From Amycolatopsis jejuensis (GTDB lineage: Bacteria; Actinomycetota; Actinomycetes; Mycobacteriales; Pseudonocardiaceae), in assembly GCF_000717335.1 (NCBI RefSeq), contig NZ_JNYZ01000033.1:1-64000 (forward strand): a stretch of 64,000 bases of DNA, read 5' to 3'. A program made the translations under genes and the position numbers. The first letter of the stretch is position 1. The number at the start of each line of letters is the position of its first letter. The notes under the pieces are model-generated. The model was not told the origin of the DNA, did not search any database, and saw only the letters and a list, made by a program, of their open reading frames with translations. Shown here piece by piece: positions 16,967 through 25,729 of the stretch.

Positions 16967-17775
16967 GCCTGCCTCCTTCCGGACACCCGCCACGGGATCA
17001 GCAGACGCTCGACGGTGGTCAAGACCATCGTCAGCGCGAAACCCATCAGCGAGATCAGCACGGTGTAGGCGTAGACCTGAAGAGTGGCGCCGACCGCCTG
17101 GGCGTTGGCCAAGGAGAAGCCGATGCCGGGCGTCCCGGCCACCAGCTCGGTCCCGACCGTCGCGATGAAGCCCATGATGATGGCCAGCCGCAACCCGGTC
17201 GCGAGATAGCTTGCGCAGCTGGCCAAGGTGATGCGGACGAACCTGGTGATCCGGCCGAGGCGGTACATCCTGGCCATGTCCATCAGCAGCGGGTCGATGT
17301 CGCGGGCGCCGTAGACCATCTGCAGCAGGATCGGGAAGACACAGGTCGGGACGACGATGAGGAGCTCGGTCGGCAACCGGGTGCCGAAAAGCAGGCTGGC
17401 CAGCGGAAGCAGGGCCAGCCCCGGCACCGAACGTTTGAAGTCCACCAGCAGGCGGGTGCTCCGGTACCAGAAGTCCGACCGGCCGATCCCGATGCCGAGC
17501 GGGACCGCGATGACGATCGCCATCGCCAGCGACGCGAGCTCGCCGGAGAACGTGTCCCCGATGGCCCCCCAGGTCGACGGGTCCCCGAGCAGCCCGAGGA
17601 GTTCCCCGGCCACCTGGCCGACACCCGGCAGCGTGTTGCCGCCTGCTCCGGTCATGCTGAGGATCTGCCAGAGCAGCAGCACCGCACCCACCACGGCCAG
17701 CTGGCCGGGAAGCGCCGAGACGCCGTTGATCGTCTTCGGCCGTCGAGCCCGTACCGCGAGTACCCCGCGGCTCAT
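16963..17775 (-). CDS. ABC transporter permease (SsuC/TauC-like), first copy
   Basis: A 270-residue inner-membrane permease with about six helices. The ATPase-contact loop reads GARDIDPLLMDMARMYRLGR and is followed by ASCASYLATGLRLAI. ATG 17775 overlaps the stop of the substrate-binding lipoprotein gene by 4 bp. It is clearly related to, but different from, the permease encoded next, so the pair probably arose by an old duplication and acts as a heterodimer. Confidence 0.9.
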   Translation of the reverse strand: MSRGVLAVRARRPKTINGVSALPGQLAVVGAVLLLWQILSMTGAGGNTLPGVGQVAGELLGLLGDPSTWGAIGDTFSGELASLAMAIVIAVPLGIGIGRSDFWYRSTRLLVDFKRSVPGLALLPLASLLFGTRLPTELLIVVPTCVFPILLQMVYGARDIDPLLMDMARMYRLGRITRFVRITLASCASYLATGLRLAIIMGFIATVGTELVAGTPGIGFSLANAQAVGATLQVYAYTVLISLMGFALTMVLTTVERLLIPWRVSGRRQA

Positions 17776-18776
17776 GACTTGCCTGCCGGGAACAGCGCGG
17801 TGGCGTCGACCGGTTGCTTGATCAGCCCGAGATCGTGCATGGCGTCGGCAATCGACTGCGTGGCCTTGGCGTCGACGGCGTCGCTGAAGGCAGGCCAGTG
17901 AGTCTGCGCGGCTACCTCCGCGGGCGTTTTCCATTCGCTGATCAGAACTTGGCGGACGGCATCCGGGTTGCGCTGGGCGTAAGCGTCGGACTTCGCGATG
18001 GCAGCGCGCAACTTGCCGAGCAGATCGGGATGTTCCTTGATCCACATTTTCGTTGCCGTCACGACCTTGTCCGGCGCTGCCCCGAATGCCGCCTGCGACG
18101 GATCCCCCAGCGACTCGAACTGCCCGGTCGCGCGCATCTGCGTCGCGTCCGGGTCGGCGACGTTCACCGCGTCGACGTCACCGGAGCGCAAGCTGGTTTC
18201 CATTGACGTCACCGGGACCGCGAGGACGTTGACCTTGGCCGCGGGATTGCCGGACTGCTGCCGGGCGAGCATCTGGAGCGCGACGTCACCGGCCGCGCCG
18301 AGACGTTGTACCCCGACTTTCTTCCCGATCAGATCGGCTGCCTTGGTGATCCCGCTTCCCTTGCGTACCAGCAGGTCTCGTCCGGTACCGCCGGCCGCAC
18401 CCGCTTCGTTGGTCGAAGTCTGAGCCACGACCTGGACCGGGAGCCCGTTGGAGACACTGCCGATGACGCCCGGTACGGCATCGAAGGAAAGATCGTTCTG
18501 CCCGCTCATGATCGCCGGGGAAAGCTGTCCTGCTCCGACGACCACCGGTTTCAGGTCGATGCCCTGCTCCCGGAAGTACCCCTGGCCGATCCCGACGAAG
18601 ATCGGCGCGATCCCCGGTGACGGGACGTAGGCGAAGGTGACGGTGGTCTGCCCGTTCGCCGACGGGGCGTCCTTGGCCTCGCCCGCGCCGCAGCCGGCCA
18701 GCACGATCGCCGCGACGGTACCGGCGGTGGCAGTTGCGGTGGCCGCGCGCAATCTCGAAGCGTTGAGGTGGAACAT
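17772..18776 (-). CDS. ABC transporter substrate-binding lipoprotein (SsuA/NMT1-like)
   Basis: A 334-residue exported binding protein. The N-terminus is a lipoprotein signal ending in the lipobox VLAGC (Cys29). The mature part has the NMT1/SsuA pattern: VTFAYVPSPGIAPIFVGIGQ, YFREQGIDLKPVVVGAG, then DLIGKKVGVQRLGAAG. I chose ATG 18776 with GGAAG about 6 nt upstream; the in-frame GTG at 18782 would be too close to it. Family members bind sulphonates, nitrate, thiamine precursors or aromatic acids such as phthalate. The operon context favours an aromatic or indole-type acid. Confidence 0.9.
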   Translation of the reverse strand: MFHLNASRLRAATATATAGTVAAIVLAGCGAGEAKDAPSANGQTTVTFAYVPSPGIAPIFVGIGQGYFREQGIDLKPVVVGAGQLSPAIMSGQNDLSFDAVPGVIGSVSNGLPVQVVAQTSTNEAGAAGGTGRDLLVRKGSGITKAADLIGKKVGVQRLGAAGDVALQMLARQQSGNPAAKVNVLAVPVTSMETSLRSGDVDAVNVADPDATQMRATGQFESLGDPSQAAFGAAPDKVVTATKMWIKEHPDLLGKLRAAIAKSDAYAQRNPDAVRQVLISEWKTPAEVAAQTHWPAFSDAVDAKATQSIADAMHDLGLIKQPVDATALFPAGKS

Positions 18777-18848
18777 AGCCACTTCCTTCAGCTGTATGTC
18801 GGCCTGTGGTCTCCGTGCCGGGCGTCGCCCGCCGGGGACGGCAGGTGG

Positions 18849-20450
18849 TTACTTTCCAGAGGTCGATCGGGTCCAAGGTCGTCGGTGCGCGCTCTTCAGC
18901 AGTGCTTTCGCGGCAAGCTCGCCGGACACCGCGTTGACCCCGGCGCCCGGCCAGGTCCCGGCTCCGGCCAGGAACAGCCCCGGGACACCGGAGCGATACC
19001 GGCTGAGCTCGAGGCTCGGCCGCATCAGCAGGAACTGGTCGAGGTGGTGGCTGCCGGAGACCGAGTCGCCGCCGACGAGATTGCGGTTCGCGCGCTCGAG
19101 GTCCGGCGGCGCATGGGCACTGACGCCGAGCACGACGTCGCGAACCGCCGGCGCGTGCCGTTCGAGCAGGTCCAGCACCCGGTCCGCGAAGGGCTCGCGG
19201 GCCTCGTCCCACGTCCGCGCCGCGATCCGGCCTGCCGCGTCCCCGCGGATCATGCCCGGCACCATCCGCACCTGGATCCAGGCGACCTGGTGGCCCTCGC
19301 GCGGCACCCGGGTGGGATCGACGACACTCGTCTGCCCGACCACCAGCAGCGGCTTTTCGGGCAGCAACCCGCTCAATGCCTGCTGGTACACCAGCGCCAT
19401 ATCGTCCACGTACCCGCCGAGATGGACGTAGGCGGACTCGGCAAGGCGCGGGTCCTGCCACGGCACCGGCCCGGACAGCGCAAGGTGGAGCATGAAGGTA
19501 CCCGGCCCGAACCGGTAGTCGCGGCCCGCGCGGACCATCGGCGCCGGGGCGGCCGGGCCGAGCATGCGTGCCAGCTGGGGTACGAGAGCCGTCGACACCA
19601 CGCCGCGGCGGGCACGAACGGACGTTCCGTCGGCGAGATGGACCCGGACGGCACCCGCCGCCTCCAACCGCTCGACCGCGCTTCCCGTGCGAACTTGCCC
19701 ACCACGCCGTTCGAGCAGCCGTTCCAGGGCTGCCGGCAGCCGCCCGGCGCCACCCTCCACAAGGGACATTCCGTTGATCATGTCGAGAAAGCATTCGAGG
19801 AGCGGAAACACCGCACCACCGGCGATATCGGGGGCGTAGTCGAGGTGCATCCCCCAGGCGGCAAGGAGTGCTTTCGCTTCCGGGGAAGCGAAATAGCGTT
19901 CCCCCAAGGTCCGTGAGCTGGCGACGAGCAGGCTCGCCCACTCCCCGCTGTACCCGTGCTTGCGGCCGCTCCGGATCGTGCGCGCCGCGGAAACCAGCGA
20001 CCGGGACGGCTGACGCTGGGTGTAGACCGGCAGGTACCACGACGAGAACGCATCGAACACCTCCCGCAGGCGCTGCCAGCCCTCGGCGTCCGCGGCCGAG
20101 TGGTCCCGCCACATCGCCAGCGTGGCGTCCGGATCCGAGGTGACCCGGAGGCTGGCGCCGTCCGGGAACGCGGACGCATACGGGTGTCGCGAGGTGGCAA
20201 ACCGCAACCCGCCGTCGCGCAGCTCGTCCCCGTACCGCGCGTGAAACGGCGATCCCAGGAAGAGATTCATGTTGGTGGCAAAGAGATCGTGCACGTACCC
20301 GGGGATGATCGGCTCGCCGCTGCGGACCGCTCCGCCGATCTCCGGCTCGGCTTCCACGACGAGGACCTCGAGCCCGGCCTCCGCGAGCGTGGTGGCGGCG
20401 ACGAGACCCTGGTGGCCCGCTCCGATCACCACTGCGTCGACTTCGTGCAT
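18849..20450 (-). CDS. FAD-dependent oxidoreductase of the CrtI/PYROXD2-like group
   Basis: A 533-residue flavoprotein and the first gene of the 11-gene operon. The dinucleotide motif is VIGAGHQGLVAATTLAEAGL (residues 8-27), then VVEAEPEIGGAVRS. The C-terminal FAD motif is GLFLAGAGTWPGAGVNAVSG. The overall pattern matches the phytoene-desaturase-like/PYROXD2 family of amine or alkene oxidoreductases. It may oxidise the imported compound before the later steps. GGAGGTGG lies upstream of ATG 20450. A 64-bp gap separates it from the lipoprotein gene. Confidence 0.88.
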   Translation of the reverse strand: MHEVDAVVIGAGHQGLVAATTLAEAGLEVLVVEAEPEIGGAVRSGEPIIPGYVHDLFATNMNLFLGSPFHARYGDELRDGGLRFATSRHPYASAFPDGASLRVTSDPDATLAMWRDHSAADAEGWQRLREVFDAFSSWYLPVYTQRQPSRSLVSAARTIRSGRKHGYSGEWASLLVASSRTLGERYFASPEAKALLAAWGMHLDYAPDIAGGAVFPLLECFLDMINGMSLVEGGAGRLPAALERLLERRGGQVRTGSAVERLEAAGAVRVHLADGTSVRARRGVVSTALVPQLARMLGPAAPAPMVRAGRDYRFGPGTFMLHLALSGPVPWQDPRLAESAYVHLGGYVDDMALVYQQALSGLLPEKPLLVVGQTSVVDPTRVPREGHQVAWIQVRMVPGMIRGDAAGRIAARTWDEAREPFADRVLDLLERHAPAVRDVVLGVSAHAPPDLERANRNLVGGDSVSGSHHLDQFLLMRPSLELSRYRSGVPGLFLAGAGTWPGAGVNAVSGELAAKALLKSAHRRPWTRSTSGK

Positions 20451-20505
20451 CCGTGACCACCTCCGGCGCCGGATCCGGGGGACTCCCGGGCTCGCTTGGG
20501 ATGGG

Positions 20506-20535
20506 AGGCTATGTCGGTCCTGTGATGCTCGTCAA
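20506..20535 (-). promoter_or_regulatory. Candidate promoter of the 11-gene operon
   Basis: On the minus strand TTGACG (20535-20530) and TAGCCT (20511-20506) are spaced 18 bp, a good match to the housekeeping consensus, and would start RNA about 50 bp before the flavoprotein gene. The 238-bp divergent region also holds GATG-N5-CATC (20542-20554) and an AAAATTTT palindrome (20566-20573), possible PaaX contacts. No other gene was seen here. Confidence 0.5.
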
Positions 20536-20676
20536 GAAACTGATGTCTCGCATCTGTTACGACCAAAAATTTTCTGATCAACTGCGACGGACGTTTCCGC
20601 AGGTCAACGGCCTACCGACGGGCGCGGACCGACAGTCGGAAGCACCGGACGCCGTCAACTCCACACGTCGTTGTCC

Positions 20677-20691
20677 TATAGTTCGCTCATG
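20677..20691 (+). promoter_or_regulatory. Leaderless -10 element of the PaaX gene
   Basis: TATAGT at 20677-20682 is followed after 6 nt by ATG 20689, and no Shine-Dalgarno is visible. A -10 hexamer 6-9 nt before the start is the typical actinobacterial leaderless arrangement, so the mRNA probably begins at or next to the ATG. Confidence 0.5.
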
Positions 20692-21561
20692 CTGCCCAAC
20701 ACCATCGAGGCGAGCAGGGAGCGCGAACTACGCCCGCGCAGCCTCGCCATCTCCGTCTTCGATCTCTACGCACACGAGACCGACGACTGGGTGAGCATCG
20801 ACTCGTTGCTCAAGCTGATGTCCGCGCTGAACGTCGAGCAGCACACCACCCGGTTGACGGTGTCGCGCTTGAAGAAACGCGGTCTGCTGTGCGCCGAACG
20901 CACCGGCGACACCGCCGGATACCGCCTGTCGCCACTCGCCCGCGACCTGCTCGACGAAAACGGCCGCCGCTCCTTCGGCCGCCGCCGCGCCGACCTCGGC
21001 GACGGCTGGGTCACCGTCGTTTTCAGCGTCCCGGAATCCGAACGGGAGAAGCGCTACACCCTGCGGTCGAGGCTGGCGTGGCTGGGCTTCGGCACGGTGG
21101 CCTCGGGAGTGTGGATCGCCCCGGCCACCCTGTTCGACGAAACCGAGTCGATGCTCCGCCGCCACGACCTGTCCGAGTACGTCGACCTCTTCGTCTCGGA
21201 CTACCGCGGCGCACAGCCGGTGGAACGCTCCGTCAGCACGTGGTGGAACCTGCCCGGCATCGCCGACGGCTACCGTGATTTCACCACCGACACCGACGCA
21301 ATCCGCCAACGCGCAAAATCCCGCAAGACAATGCCGGACGCCGAAGCCTTCGCGGGATACGTCCAGTCGATCACCCGCTGGCGCCGTATTCCACTGGTGG
21401 ACCCGGGTATCCCCCGCCCACTGCTCGAGAAGGACTGGCACGCGGAGTACGCAGAGAAAATCCTGGCCGAGATCGAGACGCGGCTGGCCGCCCCGGCGAG
21501 ACGGTATGCGGAGACGATCATGCAGGGGGCCGGTCATCGGGAGACCACAAGTTCAGCCTGA
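20689..21561 (+). CDS. PaaX-family transcriptional regulator
   Basis: A 290-residue protein with the three PaaX parts: an N-terminal winged helix (RSLAISVFDLYAHE, then RLTVSRLKKRGLLCAE), the central cleft domain (WVTVVFSVPESEREKRYTLR, RLAWLGFGTVASGVWIAP) and a C-terminal domain (WHAEYAEKILAEIE). PaaX proteins repress arylacetate catabolism and are released by phenylacetyl-CoA. It is divergent from the operon containing IorAB, whose product would be an arylacetyl-CoA, so product induction is likely. An upstream in-frame start at 20671 exists, but ATG 20689 fits both the family start and the leaderless promoter. Confidence 0.92.
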   Translation: MLPNTIEASRERELRPRSLAISVFDLYAHETDDWVSIDSLLKLMSALNVEQHTTRLTVSRLKKRGLLCAERTGDTAGYRLSPLARDLLDENGRRSFGRRRADLGDGWVTVVFSVPESEREKRYTLRSRLAWLGFGTVASGVWIAPATLFDETESMLRRHDLSEYVDLFVSDYRGAQPVERSVSTWWNLPGIADGYRDFTTDTDAIRQRAKSRKTMPDAEAFAGYVQSITRWRRIPLVDPGIPRPLLEKDWHAEYAEKILAEIETRLAAPARRYAETIMQGAGHRETTSSA

Positions 21562-21585
21562 GCCGCACTGCCCCATGAACGAGAA

Positions 21586-21615
21586 AGTGCCCCCGACCCG
21601 CAGGTCAGGGGCACT
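21586..21615. terminator. Bidirectional terminator between paaX-like and phosphoesterase genes
   Basis: AGTGCCCC and GGGGCACT pair as the lower stem, with GACC/GGTC as the upper stem and a CGCA loop; one C-A mismatch interrupts them. It lies in the 66-bp gap between convergent genes and could serve both. Confidence 0.75.
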
Positions 21616-21627
21616 CCCGTCAAACAC

Positions 21628-24369
21628 TCATCCGTCGTGGTCGGCGGCGGGGATCAGGGCTCCCGGGACGTCGTTCGGGGCGAAGATCTTGTCCTCGCCT
21701 GGGTACGGCGTTGTCCATCCGTGTGTTTCGTACCAGTTGAGGTGGTTCAGCTGGGACGGGTTCGTCGAGTCGGCCTTCGCGTTCGGGCCGGTGAGGTGCT
21801 GCTGGGACTTCCAGCCTTCCCATTCCGCGGCGACCTGCTGTTTGTCGGTGGGTACCGCGGACGACGGGACCGGGGCGGCTGCCGGGTTCGCCGGGGCCGG
21901 GACGTCGGCGCCGCACGAGGGCAGCGTCTTCAGGCCTGCCGTCAGCGACGTTCGGTTGGGCAGTGCGGTGAACGGCGCGTAGTCCGGGCTCTGGGTGAAC
22001 GCTTGCCGCATCGGGGACGCTGCCGTGTCCTTCTGGTTCATCGGCTGCATGCCCAGGATCTGCTCGATCGTGCGGATCAGGGTGATCTGGGTGTAGTAGT
22101 GGCTGTCCACCACCCCGTGATTGGCCCACGGGCTGATGATCTGCACCGGGCCGCGGTGGCCGTCGACGTGGTCGGAGCCGGCCTGGGTGTCGTCCTCGAC
22201 CACGAAGATCGCGGACTCCTTCCAGTACGGGCTGTGCGAGATCGCGTCGACGATCTTGCCGGTGGCGAGGTCGTTGTCGGCGACCTGGGCGGCGCCGTTC
22301 GGGGCGCCGCCGGTGTGGTCGCTGGAGAGCCAGAACATGTTGAGGTTCGACGGCCCGTTCTGCTGGAAGTCCCGCTTCCAGATCTCGTACCGGTAGAGGT
22401 CCGGGACGTTGGTGTCGAACTGCGGGTACCCCGGCGCCGACACGGCGTTCAGCGACGGAATCGCCGACCCGACCTCCATCGGGTACTTCGTGGCTTCCCC
22501 GGTCGCAGCCATGTTCTTGGTGTCGCAGTACAGGTTCTGCCACGTGGCGTCGGCCGGCTTGCGCAGGCTCGACTGGAACTCGCCGAAGTCGCGTACGGAC
22601 TTGCCTGCCGCCTGGGCACCGGTCCACAGGAAACCGCTGCGCTGGTGGCCGAGAGCATCGTTTTCCGTGTCGTAACTGCGGAGGTACTCCCCTGCGCTGG
22701 ACTCGGTGTACTCGGGGTTGTCGGCCTGCATCAGCCAGTTGTGGCCTTCGGCGGAGTTGGTGCCGACGTCGTAGGTGTTGTCGTACAAGCCGAACTGACG
22801 CGCGAGCGCGTGCTGGTTCGGCGTCACGTTCTCGCCGTACTGGGCGAGCGACGGGTCGCCGTTGCCCTCGGGAATGTCGCCGAACTGCTGGTCGTACGTG
22901 CGGTTTTCCTTGACCAGCAAGAAAACGTACTTGATCGTCGACGGGTCGCCGAGCTTCACCGGTACCGGCACCGGCTGGGCCTTCCCGGTGCTGTCCGCCT
23001 TGGCGAGGGAGTTGCCGTGCCAGCCGTTCTGGGTGAACACCTTGCCGGTCTGCCCCTTGATCACGTCGTCGCTCGGCAGCGTGAAGTGCGTCAGGCTGGA
23101 GGTGGTGTCGTGCGTACCGTGCTTCGGGCCGGTCGAGCGCCGGGCGTCGATGCCGCGGGTGTTGGAAACGACCACCTGGTCGCCGACCGTGGTGATCTCG
23201 GACGGGAAGTAGTCCGTGGGCAGCAGGCCGACGTAGCTGACCGGCTCCAGCGGGCTCGTGTACTTGTACACCGCGACCGCGTTGGCCCGGCCCAGCGTCA
23301 CCAGCAGGTGGCCGTCGTCGGTGAGTACCGTCGCGTCCGGCTCGTAGCCGACCGACGCCTCCGGCCACGGCTGCGTCGCGATGGTCTGCACCACCTTGTC
23401 CTTGGCGGTGTCGATGACCGACACGTCGTTCGTCGCGGTGTTGGTGACGAACAGCGCGCCTTTCTTGGCGTACAACGACGTCGGGTGCAGGCCGACGTCG
23501 ATGCTCTGCACCGCCGCGGCGGCGTTCGCCGTGTCGATCACGCTGACCGTGCCGCTGAGGGTGGCGGCAGTGGTCTGGTCGGCGAGAACGTCGGTGCCGT
23601 AGGAGTTGATGGTGGGCTCGCCGGGCTTGGCCGGGCGCCCGCCTTCGTTGCTCACATACAGTTTACCGCCGACCAAAGCCAGGTCACGCGGGGCGTTGCC
23701 GACGTTCCAGCTCTGCTGGATCGCCCCGGTCGCGGCATTGATCGCGACCACGCGGTTCTGGCCGTTCACCGCGGAGTACACCGTGGCACCGTCCGGCGAG
23801 AACACCGCTTCGCCCACGAGCGCACGCTTGCTGCCGTCCTTCGGGATCGGCACGAACGCAGGATCCGCGAGCGAACCGTCGGGGAGCACGGTGAACTTGC
23901 GGTAGCCGTCGGCCTGACCCAGCCACAGCGACTTGCCGTCCGGCGAGTACGTCGGGCCTTCCTGGCCGATGTCGTTGCCCGGGATACGCAGGTTGGCCGC
24001 CGCGTTGTTGCCGACGAGCTGCTGCACCTTCCAGGACTTGAGGTCCACAATGGACAGAGCCATCCCGCCGTCGGTGATCGAGGCGGCGAGGTGCGTACCG
24101 TCCGGGCTGACCGACGAGGACATGATCTTGCCCTGGTTGATCACCGTCCGCTCGCCGTAGGGGGCGAGGTACTGATCGGACGACGCGACGAGCCCGTTGT
24201 CGGTCGTCTGGCCGACCTGGTCGGTGCCGAACAGGTGAGTCTGCGCGGCGCCGATCCCGGTCCCGGTGGCGACCAGCGCGATCGCCGAGAACCCGACCGT
24301 CGCCGTTCTGACCCGCCGGCGCGGGCCGGAACGCTTCCCGGCCTGGCGCCTGAGGCGCGTTACCTGCAT
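21628..24369 (-). CDS. Exported beta-propeller plus phosphoesterase protein
   Basis: A 913-residue protein. Residues about 20-45 are a basic N-terminus and hydrophobic segment, a signal peptide or anchor. Residues about 60-440 are YncE-like propeller repeats (VSPDGTHLAAS, VFSPDGATVYSAV, VSVIDTA). Residues about 470-800 are a phosphoesterase domain with VKENRTYDQQFGDIPEGNGD, GHNWLM and VVEDDTQAGSDHVDGHRGP, the metal-site blocks of acid-phosphatase/phospholipase-C-like enzymes. It is the last gene of an ABC-2 exporter operon, 7 bp after the permease. The target phosphoester is unknown; it acts outside the membrane. Confidence 0.85.
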   Translation of the reverse strand: MQVTRLRRQAGKRSGPRRRVRTATVGFSAIALVATGTGIGAAQTHLFGTDQVGQTTDNGLVASSDQYLAPYGERTVINQGKIMSSSVSPDGTHLAASITDGGMALSIVDLKSWKVQQLVGNNAAANLRIPGNDIGQEGPTYSPDGKSLWLGQADGYRKFTVLPDGSLADPAFVPIPKDGSKRALVGEAVFSPDGATVYSAVNGQNRVVAINAATGAIQQSWNVGNAPRDLALVGGKLYVSNEGGRPAKPGEPTINSYGTDVLADQTTAATLSGTVSVIDTANAAAAVQSIDVGLHPTSLYAKKGALFVTNTATNDVSVIDTAKDKVVQTIATQPWPEASVGYEPDATVLTDDGHLLVTLGRANAVAVYKYTSPLEPVSYVGLLPTDYFPSEITTVGDQVVVSNTRGIDARRSTGPKHGTHDTTSSLTHFTLPSDDVIKGQTGKVFTQNGWHGNSLAKADSTGKAQPVPVPVKLGDPSTIKYVFLLVKENRTYDQQFGDIPEGNGDPSLAQYGENVTPNQHALARQFGLYDNTYDVGTNSAEGHNWLMQADNPEYTESSAGEYLRSYDTENDALGHQRSGFLWTGAQAAGKSVRDFGEFQSSLRKPADATWQNLYCDTKNMAATGEATKYPMEVGSAIPSLNAVSAPGYPQFDTNVPDLYRYEIWKRDFQQNGPSNLNMFWLSSDHTGGAPNGAAQVADNDLATGKIVDAISHSPYWKESAIFVVEDDTQAGSDHVDGHRGPVQIISPWANHGVVDSHYYTQITLIRTIEQILGMQPMNQKDTAASPMRQAFTQSPDYAPFTALPNRTSLTAGLKTLPSCGADVPAPANPAAAPVPSSAVPTDKQQVAAEWEGWKSQQHLTGPNAKADSTNPSQLNHLNWYETHGWTTPYPGEDKIFAPNDVPGALIPAADHDG

Positions 24370-24376
24370 GCTGCAG

Positions 24377-25729
24377 TCATCCCTTCGGGGTGGTGGGGAG
24401 CAGGTCGACGGTCCCGTCGATCTGCCAGAGAGGGTTCGGCGTGTCCCCCAGCGGGGTACGCACCAGGAAGTAGCCGTTCACTTCCTTCGGCCCGTCGCCG
24501 TCGGCGACGTACCGCCCGTCTGCAGTGGCGTTGAGCTGGTAGATGGCCGTGCCGGCCGCGTCGGCACCGGGGAGATGCCAGGTGACGATGCAGCGCCAGT
24601 CGTTCCCCGGTCCTTCCTGCGGTCCGGTGCCCCCGGCCTTGGTGCACGCTGCGGTCGTGCGCAGCTGTTCCTCGGTCACCGCGGGACGGTTCAGCTGCCG
24701 GGTCTGCATCCGGTACAGGTGGGAAAACGCCGTGGCGACCGAGTCCTGCACCTTGTCCCGCGTGATCCCCGACCCCACTGCGGGTACCGCGACCGCGCAG
24801 AGGCCGATCGACACCGCCAGCAACCCGGCGAGCGGGACGACTCCGGCGGACAGCGCGCGCCGTCCGGCCCCGTCGTAACTCAGGTTCGTGAAATCCCGTC
24901 TCAGGAAAAGGCGGTAGGCCAGCCCGGTCGCGACCACAGCCCAGCCGAGGCTGACCGCGATGCCGATCAGCACCGGGCCGAGTTCCGCGGGGCTCGTGAA
25001 CAACCCGGTCCACGAGCCGAAGCCGAAGCCCGGCAGCGCGAACCGCACCGCGATCGGCACCGGCACGACCTGCGCCAGCTGCATCACCAGCGCGAACGCC
25101 GCCGGGAGCAGCAACCCCATCGGCGACCGGCCCAGCGCGACCGAACCGAGCAGCCCGACCGCCGCCAGCGCCAAGGTCGGCGCCAGGACCGAAAGCCAGG
25201 CCAGCAGGGTCTGCGCGGCCGCATCGCCCGCGGACAGCAGATGCCCGTCGAGACCGACCAGCGGCTCGTTGCCGACGGCCAGCAGCCCACCGGCGATCCC
25301 GGACACCGCAAGCCCGATCAGCAGCACGACGACCACCGCGACACTCGCCAGCGCCTTGGCCGCGAAAATCCGGCGGGGCGACCGGATCGCCACCAGCACG
25401 TGGCGCCAGGTGCCGAGCCGGTCCTCGGCCGCGAAGACGTCCCCGGCCACGACCGAGGTGAGCAGCGGCAGCGCGTACGTGCCCGCAAACCCCAGCAATA
25501 CCAGCGATCCCGCCCACCCGGACGTGTTCATCCAGCGGCCGAACAGCGTGTCGACCGGCAGCGAATCCTGCTGGCTCACCGCAGCCACGAATACCGCGGG
25601 CGCAAGCCAGCACGCCAGCACCAGCAGCCGGATCCGCCACTGTGCGGCCAGTTTGACCAGTTCGAACCGAAGGCATCGCGCGATCGACACCCGCGCGGCA
25701 GCCGTCGTCCGATCGAGAGTCGCGGTCAT
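24377..25729 (-). CDS. ABC-2 type transporter permease with extracellular C-terminal domain
   Basis: A 450-residue membrane protein with about six helices in the first 315 residues (LLVLACWLAPAVFVAAV, LVLLGFAGTYALPLLTSVVA, ASVAVVVVLLIGLAVSG, LLAWLSVLAPTLALAAVGLL). After a final segment near LLAVSIGLCAVAVPAVGSG, about 130 residues form a soluble, probably extracellular part with two cysteines (TTAACTK, DWRCIVTW) that could form a disulphide. The ATG overlaps the ATPase stop as ATGA. The added C-terminal domain is unusual for ABC-2 permeases and, beside the phosphoesterase, suggests cell-envelope work. Confidence 0.82.
   Translation of the reverse strand: MTATLDRTTAAARVSIARCLRFELVKLAAQWRIRLLVLACWLAPAVFVAAVSQQDSLPVDTLFGRWMNTSGWAGSLVLLGFAGTYALPLLTSVVAGDVFAAEDRLGTWRHVLVAIRSPRRIFAAKALASVAVVVVLLIGLAVSGIAGGLLAVGNEPLVGLDGHLLSAGDAAAQTLLAWLSVLAPTLALAAVGLLGSVALGRSPMGLLLPAAFALVMQLAQVVPVPIAVRFALPGFGFGSWTGLFTSPAELGPVLIGIAVSLGWAVVATGLAYRLFLRRDFTNLSYDGAGRRALSAGVVPLAGLLAVSIGLCAVAVPAVGSGITRDKVQDSVATAFSHLYRMQTRQLNRPAVTEEQLRTTAACTKAGGTGPQEGPGNDWRCIVTWHLPGADAAGTAIYQLNATADGRYVADGDGPKEVNGYFLVRTPLGDTPNPLWQIDGTVDLLPTTPKG

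Noticed and set aside
21637..24534. A 965-codon open frame on the plus strand
   Set aside because: It is antisense to the propeller-phosphoesterase gene, whose repeats and metal motifs are unmistakable.
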